From Methanocorpusculum sp. (GTDB lineage Archaea > Halobacteriota > Methanomicrobia > Methanomicrobiales > Methanocorpusculaceae): DNA of 59,146 bases. Location of the stretch: assembly GCA_029987115.1 (NCBI GenBank), contig DALTWK010000009.1:1-59146 (forward strand), written 5' to 3'. Numbering within the stretch: position 1 is the first letter of the stretch; every line of letters begins with the position of its first letter. This document shows positions 1-8,543 of the stretch, piece by piece. The notes beneath the pieces are model-generated. The model was not told the DNA's origin, made no database searches, and worked only from the letters and a program-made list of their open reading frames with translations. The translations under genes were made by a program, and so were the position numbers.

Positions 1-25
1 GCGGAAATCGCCCTTTTCTTTCGAC

Positions 26-65
26 CCTGTCCCGATTTTGCTGTAATCCTTCTCATTCACTGACA
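26..65 (+). repeat. 40-bp upstream block, left copy
   Basis: Aligned without gaps, this block matches 3184-3223 at 33 of 40 positions, starting with CCTGTC and ending TGACA. The right copy lies upstream of the surface-protein gene on the minus strand. The left copy may therefore be the upstream region of another minus-strand surface gene lying just outside the window. Confidence 0.5.
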
Positions 66-272
66 ACAACATCAGCCCGTTCAGATACTGACCGGAGAAC
101 ACATAAAAAAAAGAATTTTGTTTACTTTTTGTTTACTGTCTTCTTGCTCTCAAGAAGAGTGCTGTACTGCTGTCTGAACAAAGTCTCAGATTTTATCCGC
201 CGATGTATTCAAGCCAGAGGATATTGTTTTCTTTACAGAGTTTTGCTCCTTTGACGATACCGACAATCCATA

Positions 273-290
273 ATAGATAGTATACTATAT
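273..290 (+). repeat. 18-bp palindromic repeat, left copy
   Basis: ATAGATAGTATACTATAT occurs here and identically at 3097-3114. It contains the perfect 12-bp palindrome ATAGTATACTAT. The two copies are direct repeats bracketing the surface-protein gene. Confidence 0.6.
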
Positions 291-394
291 CGTCGTTTTC
301 TACATAATCCTTTGTGCTAAACGACCCGCGGCATACGTTTACCTCGGCACTCTGCTGATGTAACGATACTGTTTGGAAAAAAAGAATATTTGGT

Positions 395-2974
395 TTACTG
401 TCTTCTCTTCAGGAAAACAGCTGCTGCACCAAGACCTGCTAACAGACCAAGAACCGGGAACGGTGTTGCTGCCGGCTGCGGGAGGATTGGTTCTACCGGC
501 TCTTCGATTGGTGTCGGATCTTCCACAACTACCGGTTCAATGACTTCCGTCTTCGCCGCTCCTTCTTCGAAGCCGATATAGAACGGACTGAACGATTCCG
601 TGACGGACTTGTAGTAGGCATAGCGTGCATCTTTGGTTACCAGATACGTCGGAAGTGCTGTCCATGCGCCGTTTTCCTTGTGATACAGACAGACATCATG
701 TTCCGTATATCCTTTGATGGCAATCACATCCAGCGGAACCTGGTAGTAGATTTCGCCGCCGTTAGGTGCATCAGATACGGTCAGATCAAATCCGTACCAG
801 CCGTTTTCGTCTTTGTTTGAAGTCGGCGTGACTTTGGCACCGGAGGCTCCGGTGACGATGACTTCCGTAACAACAGTTGAACGGTCAAAGACGATGGTTC
901 CGTCTGAGGCTACGGTCGCAGAACCGCGGAAGGTGGTAACGGAAGAACCGGAGGAAGACGTTTGTGGTTGCGGCGGTTCAATTGCTGTCCAGTGTGCATA
1001 CAGAGTTGTATGTTCAGTTTTATCCCAGTTCTTTGCACTGGTACCGTCGGCATTATAGTACTTATTACCGCCAGTAGCCGCGTCAAAGTAGCCGGCAAAG
1101 GTGTAGCCGTCGCGTGTCGGGAGGGAGCTTAGAGTCTGCATCGCTTCACCGTAGGTTGCGGTGACAGAATCTGTACCACCGATTCCTCCCTGCGGGTTGA
1201 GGGTGACGGTGTATTTGTTCGCCGTCCACTTTGCGTAGAGGGTGATGTCTGCGGTATACTCATTTGCCCCAAGCTCAGTTATCGCGTCGCCGGTACATTC
1301 TATGTTGTTAAACCATCCGCCAAAAGTGTACCCATCCTTCGTGGCTCTTTCAAGAGGTGTTGGGGTTCCCGATTTGTGAATTGTCGGATAATCGCTCCCG
1401 TGTTTTCCGCTGAAAGCAACGTCTCCCTTATCACGATAGGTAATGATATATACTGTTGCTTTTCTCCACTGCAGCATATTACCGCTATCAACTATCCCAC
1501 AACACTCTCCATCGTCACTTCTGAAGTGTGCGGCTTCCCATTCTTTATCATCACCAATTGCATATTCGACGGTACCAAAGTTAATAACATCTCCTTTAAC
1601 TACTTCATTAACCCTCTTACCACCTACACTAGTGATTCTGATATCACCCGTAAATTTTCCAACGAGCTGGAGCACCATTGAGTCAATGATCCACACATTG
1701 TTAATTTCAGTAGTACCATTTACTTTTTTGTTATCCTTGATGACTGGAGATCCGCTTACCATGAACGGCCTACTCCCACTCACAACATACACACCACCGC
1801 CGTCCTGAGTTGCTTCGTTTCCCTTTATAATGGCGTTACCAGACAGGTTAGAAACACATGCATCATTCACAAACACACCGCCGCCGTTCTGAGTTGCTTT
1901 GTTCCCCGCGATGGTGCCGCCCGTCATCTCGAACTCGCCGCTCCATGCATCAACACCGCCGCCGCCCCTCTGCATAGCAGTGTTTCCGACAATGTATCCG
2001 CCGGTCATAATGAACTTACTAGTTGTCTCATCGGGTCCAGTAATCATTACACCGCCACCGCCGCCATTCACTCCAGCTTCGTTTCCCACAATGTTACCTC
2101 TATTCATTGTGAACGTTCCATTATATACAATCACACCACCACCACAACCTTTACTATTAGCGCTTCCATTCGCTTCGTTTCCAACAATAATCCCTCCATT
2201 CATCGTAAACGTTCCTTCTTTAACACTCACACCACCGCCTTCTAGTTCTCCCCCAATTCCACCGGTGATTACGCCGCCGGCTACCTCGATGTAGACCTCT
2301 TTTGTGCTTCCAATTCCCCCTATGAAACTATCAGCTTCAGTTCTTTTAAATGCATCAAGTGTATCATAGACCTTAATATTTTCTCCGTCCGTTGGTGTTT
2401 CACCAGTATAAAGCGCCCATACCCCGTTTTTAACATATGTGAAGCAGTGGTCATTATTGGACTCACTTGTATCTATCAACGTCAAGACTCCATTACTATC
2501 AACAGTTATTATTGAGAAACCCGACGTTTCACCCGATTTTCGAGACAGAACCTTCCCGTTCAAATCAATGACAACGGGAGCTCCGGTTACCGTTATTCCT
2601 TTCACTAACTCCAGCTCATCCACATTCAAAAGATAATATCCCTTTTCGCTAATTGTATTATTAGTAAACTGCGCTTCAGTGGTCCATTCTATAACATTAC
2701 TCCACTGTGCCGTCAGTGTCAAATCATTCGTGGGTTTCACCGCCTGCTGATCTGTGTAATATTTATTGTCATTTCCTGACCACCCGATGAATTTCTGAGT
2801 ATCCGGTGCCGTAAAACTCACCGGTTTCAGCGTGGTCCAGACACCTGCTTCAACAGTTTGCGTATCCGAACCTCCTCCTTCATAACCCGCATTAAACGTA
2901 ACCGTAAACGCACTCGCCGCACCAACACACACAATCATCGCCAGCACCAGCACCGCGACGATGCCAATCTTCAA
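395..2974 (-). CDS. Large repeat-rich surface protein, C-terminally anchored; probably phase-variable
   Basis: This is a secreted cell-surface protein of 859 residues if read from the in-frame TTG at 2974. A signal peptide (about residues 1-22, ending GAASA) is followed by an InlB/Listeria-Bacteroides-type repeat (about 23-91, ending TLTAQW). Next come several glycine-rich beta-helix-like repeats of the type MTGG.I.GN.A...GGGV (about 225-400), then two more InlB-type repeats (about 520-670, each ending LYA(K/H)WTA). After a Ser/Thr-rich stretch there is an acidic Pro-rich linker and a hydrophobic tail TPFPVLGLLAGLGAAAVF with KRRQ, typical of an archaeosortase-like anchor signal. The frame continues upstream of the TTG with a Lys-rich n-region (SGKYQKKILK), so the natural start is probably the ATG at 3030. 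Ten C in the coding strand (3018-3027) put that ATG out of frame; eight or eleven would restore it. The function is probably adhesion or envelope structure; the ligand is unknown. Confidence 0.8.
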   Translation of the reverse strand: MKIGIVAVLVLAMIVCVGAASAFTVTFNAGYEGGGSDTQTVEAGVWTTLKPVSFTAPDTQKFIGWSGNDNKYYTDQQAVKPTNDLTLTAQWSNVIEWTTEAQFTNNTISEKGYYLLNVDELELVKGITVTGAPVVIDLNGKVLSRKSGETSGFSIITVDSNGVLTLIDTSESNNDHCFTYVKNGVWALYTGETPTDGENIKVYDTLDAFKRTEADSFIGGIGSTKEVYIEVAGGVITGGIGGELEGGGVSVKEGTFTMNGGIIVGNEANGSANSKGCGGGVIVYNGTFTMNRGNIVGNEAGVNGGGGGVMITGPDETTSKFIMTGGYIVGNTAMQRGGGGVDAWSGEFEMTGGTIAGNKATQNGGGVFVNDACVSNLSGNAIIKGNEATQDGGGVYVVSGSRPFMVSGSPVIKDNKKVNGTTEINNVWIIDSMVLQLVGKFTGDIRITSVGGKRVNEVVKGDVINFGTVEYAIGDDKEWEAAHFRSDDGECCGIVDSGNMLQWRKATVYIITYRDKGDVAFSGKHGSDYPTIHKSGTPTPLERATKDGYTFGGWFNNIECTGDAITELGANEYTADITLYAKWTANKYTVTLNPQGGIGGTDSVTATYGEAMQTLSSLPTRDGYTFAGYFDAATGGNKYYNADGTSAKNWDKTEHTTLYAHWTAIEPPQPQTSSSGSSVTTFRGSATVASDGTIVFDRSTVVTEVIVTGASGAKVTPTSNKDENGWYGFDLTVSDAPNGGEIYYQVPLDVIAIKGYTEHDVCLYHKENGAWTALPTYLVTKDARYAYYKSVTESFSPFYIGFEEGAAKTEVIEPVVVEDPTPIEEPVEPILPQPAATPFPVLGLLAGLGAAAVFLKRRQ

Positions 2975-3017
2975 AATTTTTTTCTGATACTTTCCGCTTT
3001 CACCGAATCCTGCAGTC

Positions 3018-3027
3018 GGGGGGGGGG
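3018..3027 (-). repeat. Homopolymeric C10 tract just after the surface-gene ATG
   Basis: There are ten G on the plus strand, ten C in the coding direction. The ATG at 3030-3028 is followed directly by this tract. With ten C that ATG reads into a stop after about 19 codons. With eleven or eight it joins the signal-peptide frame. Another ATG at 3077 would join the frame with nine or twelve. Homopolymers of this type are classic slipped-strand mispairing switches. Confidence 0.75.
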
Positions 3028-3096
3028 CATTGCGTATGGAAAGTCCCCGACCCGGATGAATATTGCGTCAATCTCATGCAACTCGCCTTTTCATTT

Positions 3097-3114
3097 ATAG
3101 ATAGTATACTATAT
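3097..3114 (-). promoter_or_regulatory. 18-bp palindromic repeat, right copy, at the surface-gene promoter
   Basis: This is identical to 273-290. Read on the minus strand it gives an AT-rich stretch, ATATAGTATACTATCTATAAA, ahead of the ATG candidates at 3077 and 3030. It can serve as TATA element and, being palindromic, as a binding or exchange site. Confidence 0.5.
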
Positions 3115-3405
3115 TTCCGTAATGATACTTAATCATCTGTATAAAAATTTCCCCGCTCCTGCCGTCTTCGTTCTGTTTCTGAGCCTGTCTCGAATGTGCT
3201 GTAAACTTTCTCACTCAATGACATACCCGCTCAACACAGCCGAATCACAGCTGACGTCCGGCCAAAAAACCAGCGCGGATTCATCAGGATACCCTGCAGC
3301 TTCCTGACGTCCCGCTGCGAAACCCCAACGAAAGCTTCTTCCCACACACACCGTCTAAAGATAAATTCAGCCTGCCCGAAAAGCTGCGAAAATCAACAAA
3401 CCGGC
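3115..3405. other. Intergenic region with right copy of the 40-bp block
   Basis: I see no supportable gene. Positions 3184-3223 match the block at 26-65 (33 of 40). The rest is a mixed-composition spacer between the surface gene and the radical SAM gene; both are read leftward. Confidence 0.5.
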
Positions 3406-4506
3406 TCAGTCAAATTTTTTATCGTGCCAGTAGCCGGTCACATGACCGTGCAGAGCAAGCTGTCCCAGTTTTTTATCGATTTCCGGAAGAATCTCCCGTG
3501 CTTTGACACCGGCAAGCGGAGTCCCCGGAAGCGGCGTCAGATAATGGACATGGACTTTGCCGAACCGTGCCGCCTCTTCTACGAGAGCAATGGTCTGTTC
3601 CTCATCTTCATCCGTTTCAAACGGAAAGCCGAAGATGACGTCAACAACCGGCTGCAGACGGAAGTCGCGGCAGACATCAAGAGCATGAAAGATCTCCTCG
3701 GTTCCGTGTCCGCGGTGCAGTTTTTTCAAAACCGCATCAGACCCTGACTGGGCGCCGAAATGAAGGTTGGTGTTCGCACAGTACTGAACGACCAGTTCCG
3801 CTGTTTCCGGCTGCACAAACTCCGGCCGCACTTCCGACGGAAAGGTGCCGAGATAGATGTTATTGTTCGGCATTGACGCAAGAAGCCGTTCCAGTTTTTC
3901 CGTATCCGGATGCAGACCGTCAGCGGACCCGTAGGCAAAGGCGTTCGGCGTAACAAAGCGTGCATCGCGGTATTTTGCAGCCATTTCCGCAACCGCTTCG
4001 CGGGACCGGTGACGCATGCGGCATCCGTGAAGCCGCGGTGTCTGGCAGTACCCGCAGTTGTGGGGACAGCCGCGGGAAAGCTCGATATAGCCTTTCATCT
4101 GCGAAAACGACGGGTAGGCGTTCAAAAAGACCGAGTGATTGGCAGGAATGAATCCGTGTTTCGAAGCAACCCCGGGAACCGCTTCCGGGTTTCCTCCTTT
4201 GGTCAGAGCATCCAAAAGACGCGGAAGCGTAAACTCTCCTTCCCCGACAACAACATAATCGGCATCACAAAGAACGTCAGCATAACAGGCGGACGGATGC
4301 GGTCCTCCGGCAATGACAATCCCTGCAGCATTCCGCATCTCATCAGCATAGACAGCATAGTCAAGACTGTTTAACGAGTAGCAGATGATGTCGGCATCAC
4401 CCGGTTCATCGACGGGTTCCAGCAGATATCCGGACTTTTCACAGGCGGCATAGAGCGCCGCATACGTGTTCCTGCTGGAAGTGATATAGCGCCAGACAAT
4501 CTTCAT
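3406..4506 (-). CDS. B12-binding domain/radical SAM protein, MJ1487 family
   Basis: This 366-residue protein has an N-terminal cobalamin-binding-like Rossmann region (about 1-110, with IVIAGGPHPS and YVVVGEGE) followed by a radical SAM core. The iron-sulfur motif is CPHNCGYC (Cys147, Cys151, Cys154; CX3CX2C). The arrangement and length match the archaeal MJ1487-type B12/radical SAM family, whose substrate is unknown. Its start overlaps the stop of the phosphomevalonate dehydratase small subunit gene by four bases, so the two are co-transcribed. Whether it takes part in isoprenoid synthesis is unproven. Confidence 0.8.
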   Translation of the reverse strand: MKIVWRYITSSRNTYAALYAACEKSGYLLEPVDEPGDADIICYSLNSLDYAVYADEMRNAAGIVIAGGPHPSACYADVLCDADYVVVGEGEFTLPRLLDALTKGGNPEAVPGVASKHGFIPANHSVFLNAYPSFSQMKGYIELSRGCPHNCGYCQTPRLHGCRMRHRSREAVAEMAAKYRDARFVTPNAFAYGSADGLHPDTEKLERLLASMPNNNIYLGTFPSEVRPEFVQPETAELVVQYCANTNLHFGAQSGSDAVLKKLHRGHGTEEIFHALDVCRDFRLQPVVDVIFGFPFETDEDEEQTIALVEEAARFGKVHVHYLTPLPGTPLAGVKAREILPEIDKKLGQLALHGHVTGYWHDKKFD

Positions 4507-4892
4507 GCGAAAGATACAGTTCCGTTGGTGCCGTCCACGGTCACTTCCGTGCCGTTTTCCGGAAGACTGCCGTTCAGCTGATCGACAGCCGGAATGCCGG
4601 CGATGACCGCACCGGTTGCAATGATGGTTTCACATTCGCTGTTGATGATGGCTTTTGGTGCGGTATTGTTTCGTGAAAGCGCATAGAGCACATAGGAACC
4701 GACCGTGGAGCCTTTTCCCTGCGGAAATGCCAGAACTTTTCCGGTAATGGAGGTTCCGCAGAGCGGATGGGTTTTGTCGATAATAATGCCGGTCTTCGGA
4801 TCAACCCCGCCGAGGAAGGATATGGGTGCATCCGTCTTCAGCAGTTCTCCGGTTCCGGTTCCTTTTGCGATGCTTCGTCCGGTAAGAATCAT
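4503..4892 (-). CDS. Phosphomevalonate dehydratase small subunit (DUF126, aconitase-X swivel domain)
   Basis: The DUF126 family forms the swivel subunit of aconitase-X enzymes. In archaea it pairs with a DUF521 subunit to dehydrate phosphomevalonate in the modified mevalonate pathway. The protein is 129 residues from the ATG at 4892 (MILTGRSIAKG). A longer reading to 4976 would add a stretch unlike the family. Family features visible are GRSIAKGTGTGELL, the FLGGVDPKTG and LAFPQGKGSTVGSYVLY segments, and AII.SECETIIATGAVIAGIP. The large subunit is not in the window. The gene is divergent from the fdhD-like gene, with about 83 bp between starts. Confidence 0.8.
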   Translation of the reverse strand: MILTGRSIAKGTGTGELLKTDAPISFLGGVDPKTGIIIDKTHPLCGTSITGKVLAFPQGKGSTVGSYVLYALSRNNTAPKAIINSECETIIATGAVIAGIPAVDQLNGSLPENGTEVTVDGTNGTVSFA

Positions 4893-4975
4893 GCATAGTA
4901 ATGCGTGCGGAAACCAATTAATGATATCCAGCCGGAAAGAAGGAGTTATTTTGTTCTGCAACAAACCATTCTGCA

Positions 4976-5602
4976 ATGAAAGGATTCAAAGACGGACTGC
5001 TGGAAGAACGGGCGTATGCTCTGACGGTAAACGGAAGATCCATTGCCACGGTTACGATGCAGACCGGAATGGAAAAGGAATTTGCCTACGGCTATCTTCT
5101 TTCGGAAGGAATTGTGCAGCCGTCTGAAATTGAATCTATTATGGTTGACGGAACCGATATCGGGGTTCTGACCAGAGATACCGCAAAAGTGCTCCTGCCG
5201 AAAAAGACGGTGATTTCCGGCTGCGGCGGAACAGCATCCTACCTCGACCCGAAACAGCTCCCGGTACTCGAAACAACCATAGAGCCGCCGGAAGTATCTA
5301 TTGTCTTTGATTCCGAAACCGTGCGTCTCGGCGGGTTTTCTGCAGCAGTGATTTCTTCTGACACCCAGGTTACGGCTGATGACATTGGACAAACGGCAGC
5401 AATCGACAAGGCATTCGGAAAAGCGGTTTTAGCCGGAATAGACCTCTCGTCATCGGCACTCGCTCTTTCCGGAAAAGTCACAGCAGATATGGTCAGAAAA
5501 GCGCTGTATGCCGGAGTATCGGTCATTTTCGCGAAACATCCTGCAACAACCCTGGCAAAAGAAACAGCCGAAAAAACACACCTGAAAATCCTGAAATTAT
5601 AA
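4976..5602 (+). CDS. fdhD: Diverged FdhD-like sulfurtransferase/formate dehydrogenase accessory protein
   Basis: FdhD proteins pass sulfur to the molybdopterin cofactor of formate dehydrogenase, the entry enzyme for growth on formate. The N-terminal part matches the family well (ALTVNGRSIATVTMQTG, then FAYGYLLSEGIV). At 208 residues the protein is shorter than the usual roughly 260-280. The usual CxxC motif is reduced to a single cysteine (Cys83 in SGCGG). The family's usual GRHNA.DK motif is replaced by TAAIDKAFG. A related but functionally changed paralogue is possible. The nearest AGGAG (about 4940) is too far from the ATG to act as its ribosome site. Confidence 0.7.
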   Translation: MKGFKDGLLEERAYALTVNGRSIATVTMQTGMEKEFAYGYLLSEGIVQPSEIESIMVDGTDIGVLTRDTAKVLLPKKTVISGCGGTASYLDPKQLPVLETTIEPPEVSIVFDSETVRLGGFSAAVISSDTQVTADDIGQTAAIDKAFGKAVLAGIDLSSSALALSGKVTADMVRKALYAGVSVIFAKHPATTLAKETAEKTHLKILKL

Positions 5603-5691
5603 CACACCTCTCTTCCAGCAAAAGTCCACACAGGAAAAGAAAACGAAAAAGAGCAGGATTACCGTGTCAAATGACACGACAATCGCAACGA

Positions 5692-6885
5692 TTATTCAGA
5701 GATATAGTTGTCGAAGTATCCCTGGATAAAGATGATTGGTGTTCCTTTGTCGCCGGAACCGGAGGTCAGATCGCAAAGAGATCCGATTAAGTCGGTCAGT
5801 CTTCTCGGCGTGGTTCCTTCGGTTTCCATCGTTCCTTTCAGATTGGATTTCTTGGCACGGATGGAGTCCTTGATTGCATTCTTTAAATCGTCACCGGACT
5901 TGCTTGCAAAGTCGTTATCTGCCAGGTATTTGAGTTTCAGCTCGTTCGGCTGACCGGAAAGACCTGCAGTGTATCCCGGAGAGACGACCGGATCTGCAAG
6001 TTCCCAGATTTTTCCGACCGGGTCTTTGAATGCGCCGTCGCCGTAGACCATAACTTCAACGGCCTTTCCGGTTGCATCCAGGAATGCACGCTGAATGTCT
6101 TCAACGAACGGCTGGCAGTTTCTCGGGAAGAGCTTGAGTTTGTCTTCGGTTGCCTTGTTTGAACCAAGGAGACCATAGTTCTCATTGTAGCCGCTTCCGT
6201 TTACAGAAGACGTAAGAATGTCATCTATTCCGAGAACGATTTCCGCTCCGGCCGCCTTTAAGAGACGCTTGGTGCGTGCACGGGTGTGGATATCACAGGT
6301 TAAGACACGCTTTGCATACGGAAGAATGGCACGGCAGTCATTTGCAAAGATGATTTCCGCTTCTGCGCCGCAGCTTCTGATTAAGTCGGCATAATATTCA
6401 ACATAGTCAACACCGGTGAACTCGTGGACCTTCTGTCCGAACAGTTCGCGGTATTTGTCGTACGTCAGGACGTCCTTGTACGGATCGATTCCCTTCTCGT
6501 CAAGTTCATCCCAGCTCAGCAGGTGGTTTCCGACCTCATCAGACGGGTAGGAAAGCATCAGAACCACTTTCTTGGCACCTTTTGCAATACCGCGGAGGCA
6601 GATTGCAAACCGGTTGCGGGAAAGAATCGGGAAGATGACTCCAATAGTCTCTCCTTTTAATTTTGCACGGACATCTGCAGCAATATCATCAACACTGCAG
6701 TAGTTGTTCTGGGAACGTGCAACGACAGATTCGGTTACGGCAACAATATCATGGTCCCGGATTTCAAAACCCTCGGACTTTGCCGCAGCAAGAACAGAAT
6801 CAGTCACAATCTTCACAAGGTCATCTCCGCTCCGAATAATCGGTGCACGGATTCCGCGTGAGACAGTTCCAACCATTCTTTCCAT
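5692..6885 (-). CDS. Coenzyme F420-0:glutamate ligase-like protein
   Basis: This 397-residue protein belongs to the F420_ligase (CofE) superfamily by its N-terminal half: VSRGIRAPIIRSGDDL, then DHDIVAVTESVVARSQ and a long nucleotide/metal-binding region. CofE itself is about 250 residues and adds glutamate to F420. The extra C-terminal region and overall divergence point to a paralogue of unknown substrate. A TAGGAGT ribosome site lies about 12 bases before the ATG, and a TATA-like element (agtatatatg) is at 6941-6950. It is convergent with the fdhD-like gene. Confidence 0.65.
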   Translation of the reverse strand: MERMVGTVSRGIRAPIIRSGDDLVKIVTDSVLAAAKSEGFEIRDHDIVAVTESVVARSQNNYCSVDDIAADVRAKLKGETIGVIFPILSRNRFAICLRGIAKGAKKVVLMLSYPSDEVGNHLLSWDELDEKGIDPYKDVLTYDKYRELFGQKVHEFTGVDYVEYYADLIRSCGAEAEIIFANDCRAILPYAKRVLTCDIHTRARTKRLLKAAGAEIVLGIDDILTSSVNGSGYNENYGLLGSNKATEDKLKLFPRNCQPFVEDIQRAFLDATGKAVEVMVYGDGAFKDPVGKIWELADPVVSPGYTAGLSGQPNELKLKYLADNDFASKSGDDLKNAIKDSIRAKKSNLKGTMETEGTTPRRLTDLIGSLCDLTSGSGDKGTPIIFIQGYFDNYISE

Positions 6886-6940
6886 TCTAGAATACTCCTA
6901 AATTACATCTATTTACGAGCGAATATTTCCTCGTAACTTA

Positions 6941-6950
6941 AGTATATATG
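6941..6950 (-). promoter_or_regulatory. TATA element for the F420-ligase-like gene
   Basis: The minus-strand sequence CATATATACT lies about 60 bases before the start codon, leaving a short leader that contains the ribosome site. Confidence 0.45.
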
Positions 6951-7043
6951 TCAATACTATGATTTAAGTATTGCGTAGACAGCAAAACCACCCGGAGACA
7001 TCAGCAAAATACGAAAAAAAAGAGGCAGAGATTCAAAGAATCT

Positions 7044-8411
7044 TCAGTTGATTTTCGGCAGCTGCGCAAATCCCTGTTCCAGTTCCGCATCAGTCGGAAT
7101 GGTGTCGGTCAGCGTTCTGTTATTATATTGTTCATATGCCTTGAGATCGAAGTAGCCAGTTCCGGTCAGACCGAACAGAATGGTCTTTTCCTCGCCGGTC
7201 TCCTTGCATTTCATTGCCTCGTCAATCGCAACGCGAATAGCATGGCTGGATTCCGGTGCCGGGAGAATGCCTTCAATCTTTGCGAACATGACGGCAGCTT
7301 CAAAGACTTTCGTCTGTTCCACCGAAACCGCTTCCATCAGACCCTCATGATACAGTTCCGAAAGAACCGTGTTCATGCCGTGGTAGCGCAGACCGCCTGC
7401 ATGATTCGATGACGGAATAAATTCACAGCCGAGCGTATACATCTTCGCAAGCGGACAGACGCGTCCGGTATCGCAGTAGTCATAGGCATACCGTCCGCGG
7501 GTGAGACTCGGACAGGACGCAGGTTCTACGGCAATGAACCGGTACGTTTCTTCTCCGCGCAGCTGTTCCCGCATGAACGGAGAGATTAAGCCGCCGAGGT
7601 TGGATCCTCCGCCTGCACAGCCGATGATAATGTCAGGTTTTTCATTGTATTTCTCTAATGCCGCCTTGGACTCAAGACCGATAATGGACTGATGCAGAAC
7701 CACCTGATTCAGGACACTGCCGAGAACATAGCGGTATCCCGGTGTTCCGGTTGCCGTTTCGACCGCTTCGGAAATTGCACAGCCGAGAGATCCGGTCGTT
7801 CCCGGGTGTTCCGCAAGAATCTTTCTGCCGACTGCTGTCGTTTCAGACGGGGACGGAGTAACCTGAGCACCGTACGTACGCATCACTTCACGGCGGAACG
7901 GTTTCTGTTCATAGCTTCCCTTGACCATATAGACATGACAGTCGAGACCGAAGTATCCGCATGCCATGGATAAGGCTGTTCCCCACTGTCCTGCACCGGT
8001 TTCCGTTGTTACTCCCTTCAGTCCCTGCTGTTTTGCGTAGTATGCCTGGGCAATTGCCGAATTGAGCTTGTGAGAGCCGGAAGTATTGTTTCCTTCAAAC
8101 TTATAGTAGATCTTCGCCGGCGTATCCAGAAGTTTTTCCAAACAGTAGGCACGCACCAGCGGCGAAGGGCGGTACATTTTATAGAAATTAAAAATCTCAT
8201 CCGGAATCGGAATATAGGGGTCGGTCTCGTTGAGTTCCTGACGAATGAGTTCATCGCAGAAGACCGGCTGGAGTTCTTCGAACGTTACCGGTTTTCCAGT
8301 TTCCGGATTCAGGAGCGGTGCAGGTTTGGTCTGCATATCGGCCCTGAGATTGTACCAGTACCGCGGCATCTCCGCTTCTGATAGATATATTTTGTAGGGT
8401 ATCTCTGCCAT
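7044..8411 (-). CDS. trpB2: Tryptophan synthase beta-like protein (TrpB2)
   Basis: This PLP enzyme condenses indole (or a related acceptor) with serine or phosphoserine. It is 455 residues from the ATG at 8411; an upstream ATG five codons earlier is less likely because it lies near the TATA box. The PLP lysine is Lys115 in NTSGSHKLNSA, the phosphate loop is GCAGGGSNLGG, and ETGAGQWGTALS is the usual substrate loop. The long N-terminal extension (about 70 residues) marks the TrpB2 group rather than canonical TrpB. No trpA lies alongside, as is usual for TrpB2. Confidence 0.88.
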   Translation of the reverse strand: MAEIPYKIYLSEAEMPRYWYNLRADMQTKPAPLLNPETGKPVTFEELQPVFCDELIRQELNETDPYIPIPDEIFNFYKMYRPSPLVRAYCLEKLLDTPAKIYYKFEGNNTSGSHKLNSAIAQAYYAKQQGLKGVTTETGAGQWGTALSMACGYFGLDCHVYMVKGSYEQKPFRREVMRTYGAQVTPSPSETTAVGRKILAEHPGTTGSLGCAISEAVETATGTPGYRYVLGSVLNQVVLHQSIIGLESKAALEKYNEKPDIIIGCAGGGSNLGGLISPFMREQLRGEETYRFIAVEPASCPSLTRGRYAYDYCDTGRVCPLAKMYTLGCEFIPSSNHAGGLRYHGMNTVLSELYHEGLMEAVSVEQTKVFEAAVMFAKIEGILPAPESSHAIRVAIDEAMKCKETGEEKTILFGLTGTGYFDLKAYEQYNNRTLTDTIPTDAELEQGFAQLPKIN

Positions 8412-8424
8412 ATTATTAAACACC

Positions 8425-8458
8425 AATGTATATTTATGTTCATTACTGTATATTAATT
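8425..8458. promoter_or_regulatory. Divergent promoter region, trpB2 and uvrA
   Basis: A minus-strand ATAAATATAC (8425-8438) serves trpB2, close enough for a near-leaderless transcript. A plus-strand TGTATATTAATTAT (8446-8459) can serve uvrA with a leader of about 60 bases. Confidence 0.45.
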
Positions 8459-8543
8459 ATTCCAATTAGACGACCGAAAGAGAACGCTGCATCCTGAAAA
8501 TCTACCCCAGACCGAATCCTAATAATCACTCAGTACCAATAGG

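Larger units (their letters stand above)
1..394. other. Gene-poor left edge with decayed surface-gene pieces
   Basis: No intact gene was found in this stretch. It carries three pieces that resemble parts of the neighbouring surface-protein gene: a 40-bp block (26-65) similar to the region upstream of that gene, an exact 18-bp copy of its promoter palindrome (273-290), and, on the minus strand near 127-165, a short stretch ending ...ALFLRARRQ then stop, close to the neighbour's ...AAVFLKRRQ end. A minus-strand frame from about 385 to 193 is also open for about 60 codons, ending KENNILWLEYIGG, but has no ATG, GTG or TTG. I read the stretch as the remains of a deleted or collapsed paralogue; this is an inference. 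Confidence 0.4.

Noticed and set aside
1899..2294. Plus-strand proline-rich frame inside the surface gene
   Set aside because: It is the antisense of the glycine-rich repeats, whose GGN codons read as Pro/Thr on the other strand; it has no start context or family likeness.
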